Source: an uncultured Lachnospiraceae bacterium (lineage in GTDB: Bacteria; Bacillota; Clostridia; Lachnospirales; Lachnospiraceae). Taken from it: 55,019 nt of DNA. Location: contig CACWJQ010000010.1 in the NCBI GenBank assembly GCA_902761225.1, positions 1 through 55,019 on the forward strand, read 5' to 3'. Of this stretch, positions 1-11,885 are shown piece after piece. Position numbers and translations under genes: made by a program. Positions within the stretch are counted from its first letter, which is position 1, and every line of letters begins with the position of its first letter. The notes under the pieces are model-generated. The model saw only the letters and a list, made by a program, of their open reading frames with translations. It ran no database searches and was not told the origin of the DNA.

Positions 1-942
1 GAGTATATGATTGGCCCTTCCGCGCCTTTTGATCTCATGCATTGCCGCATCTGCACAGGAGAACAGAGTTGTCTCACTTGCATTATCGGTGGGGAATTCC
101 GCATAACCGAAGCATGCGGTCAGGAAATAGTCATAACCGTCTATGGTCAGCTTTTCCTTGAGAGTGGATTCATATACCTTGATGGTATTGAGTATGCTGT
201 CATCGGAGCCATATCCTCTTATGATCAGCGAGAATTCGTCTCCTCCCTGTCTTGCGATGAAGTCTATGGTCCCGGCCTTTCCGGATTCCGCCAGATTCTT
301 CCAGCGCTTGGCCACTTCCTTAAGTACCTCGTCACCAACGCGGTCACCCATGGCATCATTGATACTCTTGAAGTTGTCCAGATCTATCGATACCACCGCA
401 AACTTGGAACCGCGTTTGATCAGATCGTTCATGACCTCGGTACAGGCGAATCTGTTGGGGATCCCTGTGAGGGCATCGATCACGGCCTGGTCACGCACTC
501 TCTCCTGGTATTTCCTGATCCTGCGGTTATATCCGTATATCAGGACTATAGCTATGATGGTAAAGGCATTGGAGAAGAGTCCAGGTATACTCGATACGAC
601 ATTTCTTGCGAAGACATTGAACAATATGATCGGATACTGGACTAACAAAAGTATGAGCGATGTGATAAATCCCAGCTTTCCGAAGAGCACCACCAGCAGT
701 ATGATGAGGATATTCCCCAGAGAAGAGAACACTCCCGAAAAAGTGGATATCGAGGCGTTCATTCCAAGGATCATCACTGGATCATGATTCCTGGCAATGC
801 CTGACAGCATGACATTGGAAATGACATACAGAAGCACCAGCAGCACATACATGCTTTTAGGCACATTAAACCGCCCGAACAGACTGCCGAGCGAGGATTC
901 GGTATTATTCTTTTCGTGTTCAGAGCTGTTATCTTTATGCAT
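1..942 (-). CDS. Membrane diguanylate cyclase (GGDEF), 3' end cut by window
   Basis: The minus frame is open from an ATG at 942 to the left edge, giving 314 residues without a stop. The N-terminal ~130 residues hold several hydrophobic segments. A charged stretch (IRKYQERVRDQ) leads into DALTGIPNR, a typical GGDEF-domain entry, then SIDLDNFKSIND and an intact GGDEF signature at residues 233-237. The product should make cyclic di-GMP from GTP at the membrane. The inhibitory I-site arginine is absent (GTID where RxxD is expected), so product inhibition may be weak. The domain is almost complete at the edge, so the gene may end soon or continue into another domain. The start is the first in-frame ATG; its Shine-Dalgarno is weak. 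Confidence 0.9.
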   Translation of the reverse strand, partial: MHKDNSSEHEKNNTESSLGSLFGRFNVPKSMYVLLVLLYVISNVMLSGIARNHDPVMILGMNASISTFSGVFSSLGNILIILLVVLFGKLGFITSLILLLVQYPIILFNVFARNVVSSIPGLFSNAFTIIAIVLIYGYNRRIRKYQERVRDQAVIDALTGIPNRFACTEVMNDLIKRGSKFAVVSIDLDNFKSINDAMGDRVGDEVLKEVAKRWKNLAESGKAGTIDFIARQGGDEFSLIIRGYGSDDSILNTIKVYESTLKEKLTIDGYDYFLTACFGYAEFPTDNASETTLFSCADAAMHEIKRRGRANHIL

Positions 943-1054
943 GTAATACACCCGTATTCCGCATTTTAAGTATTCTCTGTTCTTTACATTATATTTGCGT
1001 GACCGCAAAAAACAATGGAAAGGGCCGATATTTTAGTAAACTTTTAGAATTAGC

Positions 1055-2251
1055 TCAATATTCATCAAAAACCTGATAGATAAAGAACTTAAGGTACAGC
1101 GATTCGGGACAGCCCATAAGATACGGGTGATCCGGAGCCTGCATACGGTATTCGGTGAGCCTCAGCCTCTTTCTTGCGCCCTTTGCAGCTTCGATTATGG
1201 TCTTTTCAAGAAGCTCCGGAGTCATGAAATGGGAACATGAGCAGGTGCAGAGGAATCCGCCGGGCTTAACCAGCTTCATGCCCTTTATATTGATCTCCCT
1301 GTAGCCTTTTACGGCATTTTTAACGGCTGATCTGGATTTGGTAAATGCCGGAGGATCCAGTATGACAACATCATACTTTTCACCTTTTTCTATCAGCTCC
1401 GGAAGAAGGTCAAACACGTCAGCGGTCATGAACCTGACCCTGTCTTCAAGCCCGTTGAGTCTTGCATTCTCCTCGGCCTGCTTTACGGCCAGTTCCGAAG
1501 CATCAACACCGAGAACGCTCTCAGCTCCCGCAAGCCCTGCATTCAGCGCAAATGATCCCGTATGAGTAAAGCAGTCCAGAACCTTTTTACCCCTGCACAG
1601 CTTCGAAGCTGCCGCGCGGTTATACTTCTGATCCAGGAAAAATCCGGTCTTCTGGCCTTCCTCAATATTGACCCTGTACTTTACACCGTTTTCGGTGATC
1701 ATTACATTTGTATCGAAGGCTTCGCCTATAAAGCCCTTTACCTTCTCAAGACCTTCAAGCTTCCTTACGGAGGCATCGCTTCTTTCATAGATGCCCCTGA
1801 TGCTTATTCCGTCCTCTGACAGCACCTTCTTAACAAGCCTGCAGATGGTCTCCTTGTGCTTCTCCATTCCGAGAGTCTCGCACTCTGCCACAAGCACGTC
1901 TCCGAACTTATCTATCACAAGTCCCGGGCAATAGTCAGCTTCGGAGAAGATCACCCTGCAGCAGGAGGTATCAGTAACATTTTTCCTGTACTCCCACGCA
2001 TTCCGGACTCTTTTTTCCCAGAAAGCTTCATCTATCTCATCATCATGGTATCTTTCAAGCATCCTTACCGTGATGGTACTCCTGGGATTGATATATCCTC
2101 TTCCGAGAAAAAATCCGTCAAAGTCCTCTACCCTGATAACATCTCCCGGGGTAAATTCTCCGTCAATGCGGTCTATCTCATTGTCGTATATCCACTGGCC
2201 GCCGCTCTTTAAATATCTGCCGCCGCCCTTTTTAAGAATTACTGTAGCCAT
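1055..2251 (-). CDS. Class I rRNA large-subunit methyltransferase, RlmI-like
   Basis: A 398-residue protein. The N-terminal ~75 residues look like a PUA RNA-binding domain (GQWIYDNEI, GDVIRVED, FLGRGYINP). The rest is a Rossmann methyltransferase: DCFTHTGSFALNAG is the SAM-binding motif I near residue 226, LDPPAFTKSR is motif IV, and CTCSCSHFM near residue 335 carries the catalytic cysteine region of m5C enzymes. Family members methylate a cytosine of 23S rRNA (C1962 in E. coli, RlmI). AAGGGATC precedes the ATG. The upstream small membrane protein gene ends 15 bp before and is probably cotranscribed. Family assignment is firm; the exact target base is inferred. Confidence 0.88.
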   Translation of the reverse strand: MATVILKKGGGRYLKSGGQWIYDNEIDRIDGEFTPGDVIRVEDFDGFFLGRGYINPRSTITVRMLERYHDDEIDEAFWEKRVRNAWEYRKNVTDTSCCRVIFSEADYCPGLVIDKFGDVLVAECETLGMEKHKETICRLVKKVLSEDGISIRGIYERSDASVRKLEGLEKVKGFIGEAFDTNVMITENGVKYRVNIEEGQKTGFFLDQKYNRAAASKLCRGKKVLDCFTHTGSFALNAGLAGAESVLGVDASELAVKQAEENARLNGLEDRVRFMTADVFDLLPELIEKGEKYDVVILDPPAFTKSRSAVKNAVKGYREINIKGMKLVKPGGFLCTCSCSHFMTPELLEKTIIEAAKGARKRLRLTEYRMQAPDHPYLMGCPESLYLKFFIYQVFDEY

Positions 2252-2266
2252 GATCCCTTACAGGTC

Positions 2267-2860
2267 TTACCTGTCCTGTGCGTCAAAAAGATTCTTCTTA
2301 TGGAACACCATCGCCGCTGTGATCAGCAGGATGATCACCAGTTTGGTTCCCCACTTGTGTGAAAAATCCCCTGTTAGTTCCTCCACCACATTCGGTGCAA
2401 AAACGACATAAGGATCATTTTCCGTTGTGGAGATATATGCAAGCTCCCTGGAAGGCACGCTCTGTACCTGTGCTCCGTTCACCATTAGCAGATTTCCCGG
2501 AGCGAAGATATCCGGAACGGACCATCTGCTCTTAATCGTTCCTCCGCTGCTTGCGCTGACACTGTCCAGAGTGACCAGCCCTTCTGCGGGAGGAAGATCG
2601 AACCTCATTCCTGTGATCCTGCCCTCAAGCTCAGGTCCCATCTCAAAGGATACGAGATCACCTTCATCATTAAGCTTCCCTTCTATGAACTGCTCTCCGT
2701 TAAAAGCCATTGAACCGTCCGTTGTATAGTACAGCCTGTAATCTCCCGCTGACGCCTGCCTTAGGTGCATCCTGAGAAAAAGACTGTCTGCCGGAAGGGG
2801 GATCAGCAATATGATGAGACTGATCACAGATGCGATTATGTACAGATATCTATCCTTCAT
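2267..2860 (-). CDS. Hypothetical protein with N- and C-terminal membrane segments
   Basis: A 197-residue protein I do not recognise. Residues ~6-25 form a hydrophobic segment (IIASVISLIILLIP), and residues ~172-188 form another just before a short charged tail. The middle ~140 residues are polar and rich in Gly, Ser, Asp and Glu, as in an extracytoplasmic beta-rich domain (LYYTTDGSMAFNGEQFIEG). The topology suggests an anchored external domain held at both ends. An AGGAAG Shine-Dalgarno precedes the ATG. It lies 15 bp upstream of the RlmI-like gene on the same strand and is divergent from the membrane protein at 2967. No function is proposed. Confidence 0.7.
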   Translation of the reverse strand: MKDRYLYIIASVISLIILLIPLPADSLFLRMHLRQASAGDYRLYYTTDGSMAFNGEQFIEGKLNDEGDLVSFEMGPELEGRITGMRFDLPPAEGLVTLDSVSASSGGTIKSRWSVPDIFAPGNLLMVNGAQVQSVPSRELAYISTTENDPYVVFAPNVVEELTGDFSHKWGTKLVIILLITAAMVFHKKNLFDAQDR

Positions 2861-2966
2861 AGAGACTTCCTATCGGTTTACCCACCCGAAAAACTGTGAT
2901 AACATAAAATCTGCCGTGAAACGGTCAGAAAAATAATAACACAATCCGTATGCCGGTATAAACATT

Positions 2967-4253
2967 ATGAATGAACGCATCCAAAAATGGTCTGTTACAG
3001 ATTATATCCCGATAATGCTATTTGCCCTCGTGCTTTCCTATGTGATGTACGGGATGGCAATGAAGCAGCTTCCTCAGGAATTAAGCGATCTTAACGGACA
3101 TGTATATGTCTATCTCGCCGCATTCACAGGGATCAGTCCCCTCGAAGGCTGGAAGATGGCTCCGTATTTTCTCTGGCACGCCCCGGTTCTGTTCCTGAAC
3201 AGGATATGCCAATTTCCCATCGACGTATCCGCATCTGCTGTCTGCAGCCTGTTTCTCGTAGGATCCTATCTCGTAACGGTCTTCATGATCTGCAGGTGGA
3301 GCAGTCACATAGATAAAAAGCTGAGCCCTGCTCTTACCGGATTTATCTCATTTGCATTAACCATCCTGCAGCCCGTATGGATCGGATTTCTTGATGCAGG
3401 AACCGCAAGGATCACCGGAAGCTTTTCCATCAACCCGCTCTTTAATCCCACCCAGATGGCGGCAAGACCCTTTGCTCTTATCTGCTTCATGCTGATGATC
3501 GATTACTTTACGCTCACAGATCATCCTTCGGAAAATAATGACAGCAATGTCTTTTTCAAGGGAAACAGACGGCTTATCGGTATCCTGCTTTCGGTCTTTC
3601 TCCTTATCTCCGCTCTTGCCAAGCCTGTTTTTGCCGAGATGTTCATCCCCGCCGTGGGACTGATCATGCTTGGGAAATGGATAGCTCTTATCGTGAATAA
3701 AAGCGGCAGAGCCGGAAAGTTTTTCACTAAAACCCTTGTCCCTGCATTCTGTATCGCGATCCCCTGCCTTCTCTGCATCCTGGTACAGTTCTCGGCATAC
3801 TTTCTGTTCGGAGGAAGCTATGGCGGAGGGGAAGGGCTTATCATCACCGGCTGGCTTGAAGTATGGTCACACTTCAGCGAGAACATCCCTCTGTCCATAC
3901 TCTTCAGCATGAGCTTTCCGATACTGATACTCGTAACGGATGGAAGGAACTTTCTTAAGACCTCCATGGGTCAGCTTGGAACGGTATCATGGGTGACAGG
4001 CTTTCTTGAATGTGCCCTTTTGGGTGAAGGGGGAGATAAGCTCCTGCACGGAGATTTCATATGGCCCATGCTCTTTGGGATGCTGATGCTCTGGGCAGCA
4101 GCACTGCTTCACTTTCTGAAGATGGAAAAGCATGCATCCTCAATGGCTGCCAAAGGGGTTCTCATAGCCGGCTGGATCCTTATACTTATCCACCTTCACT
4201 ACGGATTTCTGTACATCGCAGAAAACCTTGGCTGGACCTTTTTCATATTCTGA
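2967..4253 (+). CDS. Polytopic membrane protein, possibly GT-C-like
   Basis: A 428-residue protein with roughly ten hydrophobic segments, one of few plus-strand genes here. After the first helix there is an external loop with acidic and polar residues (LSDLNGHVYVYLAA), an arrangement seen in GT-C glycosyltransferases, followed by regularly spaced helices. A conserved-looking loop reads NPLFNPTQMAARPF. I cannot confirm a family; a role in cell-surface glycan assembly is a guess from topology alone. There is no convincing Shine-Dalgarno before the ATG. A GC-rich hairpin at 4298-4330 follows and is shared with the convergent cellobiose phosphorylase gene. Confidence 0.75.
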   Translation: MNERIQKWSVTDYIPIMLFALVLSYVMYGMAMKQLPQELSDLNGHVYVYLAAFTGISPLEGWKMAPYFLWHAPVLFLNRICQFPIDVSASAVCSLFLVGSYLVTVFMICRWSSHIDKKLSPALTGFISFALTILQPVWIGFLDAGTARITGSFSINPLFNPTQMAARPFALICFMLMIDYFTLTDHPSENNDSNVFFKGNRRLIGILLSVFLLISALAKPVFAEMFIPAVGLIMLGKWIALIVNKSGRAGKFFTKTLVPAFCIAIPCLLCILVQFSAYFLFGGSYGGGEGLIITGWLEVWSHFSENIPLSILFSMSFPILILVTDGRNFLKTSMGQLGTVSWVTGFLECALLGEGGDKLLHGDFIWPMLFGMLMLWAAALLHFLKMEKHASSMAAKGVLIAGWILILIHLHYGFLYIAENLGWTFFIF

Positions 4254-4297
4254 ACATTACCTTCCTTCAGAACCCCGCGGATCTTCTTTACTTATAA

Positions 4298-4330
4298 ATC
4301 CCGCAGCAGAAACAAATACTGCTGCGGGAT
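4298..4330. terminator. Bidirectional hairpin between convergent genes
   Basis: Perfect 12-bp arms, ATCCCGCAGCAG and CTGCTGCGGGAT, enclose a 9-nt loop. On the plus strand CTTATTTTTC follows; on the minus strand TTTATAAG follows. It can end both the membrane protein (stop 4253) and the cellobiose phosphorylase gene (stop 4347). Confidence 0.8.
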
Positions 4331-4346
4331 CTTATTTTTCTGTATG

Positions 4347-6785
4347 TTATCCCATCACAACTTCAACCTTGACGGTCTTCTTTGATGCATCGTAAGGAAT
4401 GACTGTTCCTTCGACCTTTACGCCGTCAACGATGAGTTCCTTTACACCCTTCTGAACGCCGTTCTGTCTGACGCTTATGTCATACTCAACGCCTCTGTAG
4501 ACTCTCTTTACGCTGAAATCGCCGAAATCTGCAGGTACGCAGGGATCAACCGACAATCCGTTAAGAGTGGGATATACTCCGAGGATGTACTGGGAGATGT
4601 TGACGAAGGTCCATGCAGCGGTTCCGGTGAGCCAGCTGTTCTTGCCTTCTCCGTGGAACTTGGCATCTGCACCTGCTACCATCTGACAGTAGATATAAGG
4701 CTCTGTTCTGTGGATCTCACTGATCTCCTCAGTATATGCGGGGCAGGTCTTCTTATATACTTCAAATGCCCTGTCGCCTCTTCCGATAACGGTCTCTGCG
4801 ATGGATACCCAGGGATTGTTGTGGCAGAAGATACCTGCATTCTCCTTGTACCCGGGGGGATATGAGGAAACCTCACCCAGTTCTTCGTGATAAACGGTAT
4901 AGGCAGGCTGAAGGATCATTACACCGTACTTGGTATCAAGATGCTTCTTGACGGAATCGAGAGCCTGCTGAGCCTGTCCGCTCTCTACGCCTACTCCTGC
5001 AAGAACGCAGAAGCCCTGAGGCTCGATGAAGATCTTGCCCTCTTCACACTCATTGCCGCCGACCTTATTTCCATAGGAATCATATGCTCTGACGAACCAC
5101 TCTCCGTCCCATCCTGCATTGGAATCAAGAAGGATATCGTTCATCTCCGCAACTGACTTACGAACCTTGGCAGCCTCATCTGTAAGGCCCTTGAGATCAC
5201 AGAGATCTGCGTACTCGTTGCCGTACTTAACGAACATTCCGCCGATGAATACGGACTCTGCAACAGGTCCCTCACTGGGGCCGAAGGTCTGGAAGGACTC
5301 ACCGGGCTGAACGGAATGGCAGTTGAGGTTCAGGCAGTCATTCCAGTCTGCTCTTCCGATAAGAGGAAGGTTGTGAGGTCCTCTGTGGGTATCAACATAT
5401 CCGAATGATCTGCGCAGGTGCTCCATAAGAGTCTCTGCAACAGACATATCGTTATCGAAAGGCACCATCTCATCAAGAATGGTAGCATCTCCGGTCTCTC
5501 TGATATATGCGCTGGTACCTGCGATGAGCCAGAGGGGATCGTCACCGAATCCGGATCCGATATCTGAATTACCCTTCTTGGTAAGAGGCTGGTACTGGTG
5601 ATATGCACGGCCATCCTGGAACTGGGTTGATGCAATGTCGATGATCCTCTCACGTGCTCTGTCGGGAATAAGATGTACGAAGCCGAGGAGATCCTGGCAG
5701 GAATCTCTGAAGCCCATTCCTCTTCCGATACCTGACTCGTAGTAGGATGCGGATCTGGACATATTGAAGGTTACCATGCACTGGTACTGATTCCAGATGT
5801 TGACCATGCGGTTAACCTTATCATTTGAAGAATCAACAGTGTATATGTTAAGGAGCTTATCCCACTGGTCACACAGCTCTGCAAATGCGGCATCAACCTT
5901 AGCGTCGGTATCGTACTTGGCGAGCATTGCCTCTGCAGGCTTCTTGTTGATCACATTGTGGGATTCCCACTTATCCTCTACGGGATTCTCGATATAGCCG
6001 AGAACGAATACATAGGACTTGCTTTCTCCGGGCTGCAGGGTAACATCCAGCTGGTGAGCTGCGATGGGACTCCAGCCTGATGCCATTGAATTGGTAAGCT
6101 TTCCGTTGAACACTGCCTCGGGATCGGCTGCATAATGATAAAGTCCGAGGAATGAATCCCTTGCTGTATCAAATGCGGTGATGGGTGCATTTACGGAATA
6201 GATCGCATAGTGATTCCTGCGCTCTCTGTACTCTGTCTTGTGGTAAATGGTGGAACCCTTTACCTCAACCTCGCCTGTGGAGAAGTTTCTCTGGAAGTTC
6301 CTGCTGTCATCATCCGCATTCCAAAGGCACCACTCAACATATGAGAAGATGCTGATGTTCTTGGTAACGGAGGAGTCATTGGTAACAACAAGTCTGGTAA
6401 CTTCGCAGTTGTCATTAACGGGAACAAATGCAAGAGACTCTGCTCTTACGCCGTTCTTAACACCCTTGAACTTGCTGTATCCGATACCGTGGCGGCACTC
6501 GTACTCATCAAGCTCTGTCTGGGTGGGCTTCCAACCGGGATTCCAGACGGTATCGCCATCCTTGATATAGAAGTACTTTCCGTTGATGTCCATGGGAACA
6601 TCATTGTAACGGTATCTTGTAAGTCTGAGAAGCTTGGCATCCTTGTAGAAGGTGTAGCCTCCGCAGGTATTGGATATCAGCGAAAAGAATTCCTTGCTGC
6701 CCAGATAATTGATCCAGGGCAGGGGAGTTTTGGGAGTCTCAATGACATACTCTCTGTGCTCGTCATCAAAATGGCCGAATTTCAT
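4347..6785 (-). CDS. Cellobiose phosphorylase (GH94)
   Basis: An 812-residue protein, the usual length of cellobiose phosphorylases (EC 2.4.1.20). These cytoplasmic enzymes split cellobiose with phosphate to alpha-glucose-1-phosphate and glucose, saving ATP. Family landmarks are [15 protein letters not shown], the phosphate/sugar-site region [18 protein letters not shown], and [11 protein letters not shown] with the catalytic acid Asp483. The N-terminal beta-sandwich and the (alpha/alpha)6 barrel are both complete. A strong AAAGGAG precedes the ATG. The lacI-type gene ends 43 bp upstream on the same strand with no terminator between, so the two are likely one transcript controlled by the palindrome at 7882. 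No permease lies next to it; cellobiose uptake must be encoded elsewhere. A laminaribiose or chitobiose specificity is less likely given the close fit to cellobiose-enzyme motifs. Confidence 0.93.
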   Translation of the reverse strand: MKFGHFDDEHREYVIETPKTPLPWINYLGSKEFFSLISNTCGGYTFYKDAKLLRLTRYRYNDVPMDINGKYFYIKDGDTVWNPGWKPTQTELDEYECRHGIGYSKFKGVKNGVRAESLAFVPVNDNCEVTRLVVTNDSSVTKNISIFSYVEWCLWNADDDSRNFQRNFSTGEVEVKGSTIYHKTEYRERRNHYAIYSVNAPITAFDTARDSFLGLYHYAADPEAVFNGKLTNSMASGWSPIAAHQLDVTLQPGESKSYVFVLGYIENPVEDKWESHNVINKKPAEAMLAKYDTDAKVDAAFAELCDQWDKLLNIYTVDSSNDKVNRMVNIWNQYQCMVTFNMSRSASYYESGIGRGMGFRDSCQDLLGFVHLIPDRARERIIDIASTQFQDGRAYHQYQPLTKKGNSDIGSGFGDDPLWLIAGTSAYIRETGDATILDEMVPFDNDMSVAETLMEHLRRSFGYVDTHRGPHNLPLIGRADWNDCLNLNCHSVQPGESFQTFGPSEGPVAESVFIGGMFVKYGNEYADLCDLKGLTDEAAKVRKSVAEMNDILLDSNAGWDGEWFVRAYDSYGNKVGGNECEEGKIFIEPQGFCVLAGVGVESGQAQQALDSVKKHLDTKYGVMILQPAYTVYHEELGEVSSYPPGYKENAGIFCHNNPWVSIAETVIGRGDRAFEVYKKTCPAYTEEISEIHRTEPYIYCQMVAGADAKFHGEGKNSWLTGTAAWTFVNISQYILGVYPTLNGLSVDPCVPADFGDFSVKRVYRGVEYDISVRQNGVQKGVKELIVDGVKVEGTVIPYDASKKTVKVEVVMG

Positions 6786-6828
6786 GTTGACTTCTCCTTT
6801 GGTGATTGATTATTGGTTTCTATTGATA

Positions 6829-7848
6829 TTAAAGTTTTGCAACTGAACCGCCTTCATACAGCCTTCCCTTTACCACAACAGTCTCGGGCCTGGTCTCTGA
6901 CGGATTCTCTATCAGGGAAATGAGCTTTTGTGCCGCAGTCTCGCCGATCTGTTCGGTGGGCTGTCTCAGGGTGGTGAGTGTGGGGGTAAGATGTCTTCCG
7001 ACTCTTATTCCGTCATATCCCACTATCGAGATATCTCCGGGAATCTCAAGCCCTGCCGCCCTGATGGCTGCTATGCCGCCAAGTGTTGAAAAATCATCCG
7101 GATACAGGATGCATGTGGGACGGTCCTTCAGTTTGAGGAGCTTCTCCGTAGCCTTTCTTGAATTCTCGGTCCTGCGGTACTCCGCAACGGGCATGTATTC
7201 CTCAGGCACTTCAAGTCCCAGACTTTCCATCGTATCCAGGAATGACTTTACTCTGTCCCTGGTAACGGCACTTTCATTATTATCGTGGATATATGCGATC
7301 TTCTTATGTCCCATTTTGGCACAGTACTGTACTAGTTCCCTTATCCCGGATACATTGTCCGAGACAACCGACATGCGGTCTTCAAAAGAATAGTCGATGG
7401 TCACAAGAGGAATATCGCTCTTTGCGAGTTCGATGACCTCGGCATTGTGGAAATCCATACACGCGATCAGGACTCCGTCAAAAGCACGGTATCTTGCATG
7501 TGCAAGATAATTCATATTGCCCACGCTCCCCGACGAAAGACCCCGGTTTATGAATGTGATATCGTAGCCTTTTGCATCGGCCACGGCTTTGAAACGGTCC
7601 AGAAGAAGGGCAAAGAATTCATTGGTAAGTCCGTTGCCCGCTTCATCAAAGAACAGAACTCCGATATTATTGGATCTGTGAGTGCGCAAGACTTTTGCAG
7701 CGGAATTGGGCTGATATCCCATGCTTTCGGCAGCCTTACGGATCTTCTCCCTGGTTGCCTCACTGATATCAGGCTGACCGCTCAGAGCCTTGCTCACGGC
7801 AGCTACAGATACCCCGCATTCTCTTGCTATATCCTTCATGGAAACCAT
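6829..7848 (-). CDS. LacI-family transcriptional regulator
   Basis: A 339-residue protein with an N-terminal HTH (MKDIARECGVSVAAVSKAL) and hinge (KIRKAAESMGYQPN) followed by a periplasmic-binding-protein-like sugar sensor (residues ~62-339) with TCILYPDD and SIVGYDGIR typical of the family. It should bind a palindrome and release it on binding a sugar, here probably cellobiose or a breakdown product because the next gene downstream is cellobiose phosphorylase. GGGGAG lies 7 nt before the chosen ATG. The promoter at 7905-7933 and the palindrome at 7882-7899 lie directly upstream, so autoregulation is likely. Ligand and target are inferred from context. Confidence 0.9.
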   Translation of the reverse strand: MVSMKDIARECGVSVAAVSKALSGQPDISEATREKIRKAAESMGYQPNSAAKVLRTHRSNNIGVLFFDEAGNGLTNEFFALLLDRFKAVADAKGYDITFINRGLSSGSVGNMNYLAHARYRAFDGVLIACMDFHNAEVIELAKSDIPLVTIDYSFEDRMSVVSDNVSGIRELVQYCAKMGHKKIAYIHDNNESAVTRDRVKSFLDTMESLGLEVPEEYMPVAEYRRTENSRKATEKLLKLKDRPTCILYPDDFSTLGGIAAIRAAGLEIPGDISIVGYDGIRVGRHLTPTLTTLRQPTEQIGETAAQKLISLIENPSETRPETVVVKGRLYEGGSVAKL

Positions 7849-7881
7849 TTTTTATCTCCCCGCAACCCCTGTCCGCGCAAC

Positions 7882-7899
7882 TACTTAATGGATTAAGTA
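7882..7899. promoter_or_regulatory. Palindromic operator upstream of lacI-type gene
   Basis: Perfect 8-bp arms TACTTAAT and ATTAAGTA around a GG centre form an even-spaced palindrome, as LacI-family proteins prefer. It lies just downstream of the predicted -10 box and 34 bp before the lacI-type start, a position suited to repression. Confidence 0.75.
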
Positions 7900-7904
7900 A
7901 TGTA

Positions 7905-7933
7905 AATATATATCATTTATTGAAATCTTACAA
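7905..7933 (-). promoter_or_regulatory. Promoter of the lacI-cellobiose phosphorylase unit
   Basis: On the minus strand TTGTAA (7933-7928) and TATATT (7910-7905) are separated by exactly 17 bp. The palindrome starts 5 bp downstream, so a bound repressor would cover the transcription start. Confidence 0.65.
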
Positions 7934-7950
7934 GCCATAAATTAATAAAA

Positions 7951-7977
7951 AAAAGTGCACCTGTGTGGTGCACTTTT
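7951..7977 (-). terminator. Terminator of the hrcA-grpE-dnaK-dnaJ operon
   Basis: The arms AAAAGTGCACC and GGTGCACTTTT enclose a 5-nt loop. On the minus strand an eight-T run follows the stem. It sits 31 bp past the dnaJ stop. Confidence 0.88.
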
Positions 7978-8007
7978 ACCTAAAAAATATCATTTATTTA
8001 GGATTTT

Positions 8008-9180
8008 TCAGAACAATTTCTTCTTTTTGGTGGGTTTCTCCTTGGTTTCTCCGCCGGATGCCTTCTCAGCCGCATGCAGCGAATCGCCTGTGAGCTGGTC
8101 GAACTTTCTGAGCAGTTCCTTGGCCTCGCTCGAAAGCTTCTCGGGAGTTTCCACAACGAGAGTGATATAGTGGTCGCCTCTCTGATTCTTGTTCCTCCAA
8201 GAAGGAACACCCTTGCCCTTCAGCCTTACACGCATATCGGTCTGGGTTCCCGCCTTGACATCATAGATGACCTTGCCGTCAACGGTGTCCACAAGCACGG
8301 GTCCGCCGAGCGCCGCAACAGCATAGGAAATGGGCACAAGAGAATATATATCGAATCCGTCCCTCTGGAAAACAGGGTGTCTGTCAACAATGGCTTCAAC
8401 CCTGACGTCTCCTCTGGGACCGCCGTTTGTTCCGGGATCACCCAGTTCTGCAAGGCTTACTGCCTGACCATTATCGATTCCGGCAGGAAAGTCCACAGAG
8501 TATCTCTTTTTGATTGAGATATATCCTGTTCCGCGGCAGTCGGGACACTTATCCCTTATGATCTTACCTGTTCCGCGGCAGTCGGGACACACTTCCACGC
8601 TTCTCATAAGTCCGAAGGCGGAGTTTCTTGATCTTACAACCTGGCCTTTGCCTCCGCAGGTTGAACATGTCTCGGGGGATGTTCCGGCCTTGGCTCCGCT
8701 TCCCTTACAGGATTTACACTCTTCCTTCACATTCAGTTCGATCTCTTTCTTACATCCAAAGACCGCATCCATGAAGGAAAGTCTTACACTTGTACGGATA
8801 TTGGCGCCCTTCATGGGACCGTTGGAAGGACCTGAAGAATATCCTCTTCCGCCTCCGAAGAAGCTTCCGAAGATATCACCGAAGCCGCCGAAAATATCAC
8901 TGAAATCCATATTGGAGAAATCAAATCCGCCGGCTCCTCCGGCACCGCCTTCGAAAGCGGCGTGTCCGAACTGGTCGTACTTTGCTCTCTTATCAGGATC
9001 GCTCAGAACGGCATAGGCCTCGGAGGCCTCTTTGAACTTGGCCTCCGCTTCCTTGTCGCCGGGATTTGCATCCGGATGGTACTTCTTGGCAAGTACCCTG
9101 TATGCTTTTTTAAGCGTCGCCTCATCGGCGCTCTTGTCTACTCCGAGTACTTCGTAGTAGTCACGCTTGGACTCTGCCAT
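8008..9180 (-). CDS. dnaJ: Chaperone DnaJ
   Basis: A 390-residue type I J-protein that delivers clients to DnaK and stimulates its ATPase. The J domain (residues ~7-70) has the HPD motif at 35-37. A Gly/Phe-rich linker follows ([19 protein letters not shown]). The zinc domain has all four CxxCxGxG repeats ([24 protein letters not shown] twice), then the substrate-binding beta domain and a Lys-rich end. The start lies 5 bp from the dnaK stop. It is the last gene of the hrcA operon, followed by a strong terminator. Confidence 0.98.
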   Translation of the reverse strand: MAESKRDYYEVLGVDKSADEATLKKAYRVLAKKYHPDANPGDKEAEAKFKEASEAYAVLSDPDKRAKYDQFGHAAFEGGAGGAGGFDFSNMDFSDIFGGFGDIFGSFFGGGRGYSSGPSNGPMKGANIRTSVRLSFMDAVFGCKKEIELNVKEECKSCKGSGAKAGTSPETCSTCGGKGQVVRSRNSAFGLMRSVEVCPDCRGTGKIIRDKCPDCRGTGYISIKKRYSVDFPAGIDNGQAVSLAELGDPGTNGGPRGDVRVEAIVDRHPVFQRDGFDIYSLVPISYAVAALGGPVLVDTVDGKVIYDVKAGTQTDMRVRLKGKGVPSWRNKNQRGDHYITLVVETPEKLSSEAKELLRKFDQLTGDSLHAAEKASGGETKEKPTKKKKLF

Positions 9181-9185
9181 TTTTA

Positions 9186-11111
<1,926 letters not shown>

Positions 11112-11138
11112 TCAGCGACGTTTGTCTTTAATATTTAT

Positions 11139-11855
11139 TTACTGAACCACGGATACCATGCTGTGTCTTAATACGACTCCGTGATACGTGTATCCCTTTA
11201 ACAGCTCCTGTGCGACGGTTCCGGATTCATATTCATCGCTCTCCGTCTGCATCACCGCATTGTGAAATGCGGGGTCGAACTCTTTTCCGACAGCCTCGAT
11301 GGGCTTAACATCCATCTTGTCCAGCTCTGTGATCAGCTGTCTGTAGATCATATCCATTCCGCTCACATACGGATCGTCCTTCTTGTCCTCGGGGATGGCT
11401 GCAAGTCCTCTTTCGAAGTTATCTACAACCGGAAGGATCTTCTCAAGCACCGATCTTGCTCCCATGTCGAAGGACTGTGCCTTCTCCTTCTCGGAACGGT
11501 TTCTGAAATTCTCGAACTCGGCGAGCTGACGCTTTGCCCTGTCTTCGAACTCAGCTATCTGGGCTTTAAGGGTTTCCTTTTCCTTGTCTGCCTTCTGCGC
11601 TTTCTTCTCGGCCTTTCTCTCCGCCCAGGATTTCTTCTGCTCTCCGGCTTCGGGTTCTCCCTCTTTGGAAGCTTCCTCTGCCTGTGCCTCATCCCCGGCT
11701 TCTTCAGCCTCTGCCTCAGCTTCTGCAGCAGCTTCTTCAGTTTGCTCCCCGTTTACCCCGGTTTTTTCTTCGGAGATCTCCTCTTCAGGCATCTCTTCGG
11801 TCACGGTCTCTCCGGTTTCCTTATTGATGACCTTGTCAGTATTTTCTTCACTCAT
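11139..11855 (-). CDS. grpE: Nucleotide exchange factor GrpE
   Basis: About 238 residues from the ATG at 11855, which has GAGG just upstream; an in-frame start at 11864 is also possible. The first ~100 residues are highly acidic and low complexity (Glu/Ala/Lys), longer than in many homologues. The conserved part begins with a long coiled-coil helix (RQLAEFENFRNRSEKEKAQ) and ends with the beta domain (HNAVMQTESDEYESGTVAQELLKGY). GrpE releases ADP from DnaK. It lies between hrcA and dnaK in the classic Gram-positive order. Confidence 0.96.
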   Translation of the reverse strand: MSEENTDKVINKETGETVTEEMPEEEISEEKTGVNGEQTEEAAAEAEAEAEEAGDEAQAEEASKEGEPEAGEQKKSWAERKAEKKAQKADKEKETLKAQIAEFEDRAKRQLAEFENFRNRSEKEKAQSFDMGARSVLEKILPVVDNFERGLAAIPEDKKDDPYVSGMDMIYRQLITELDKMDVKPIEAVGKEFDPAFHNAVMQTESDEYESGTVAQELLKGYTYHGVVLRHSMVSVVQ

Positions 11856-11885
11856 TATCCTCAACAGATCCTTTCTCTACTTGTT

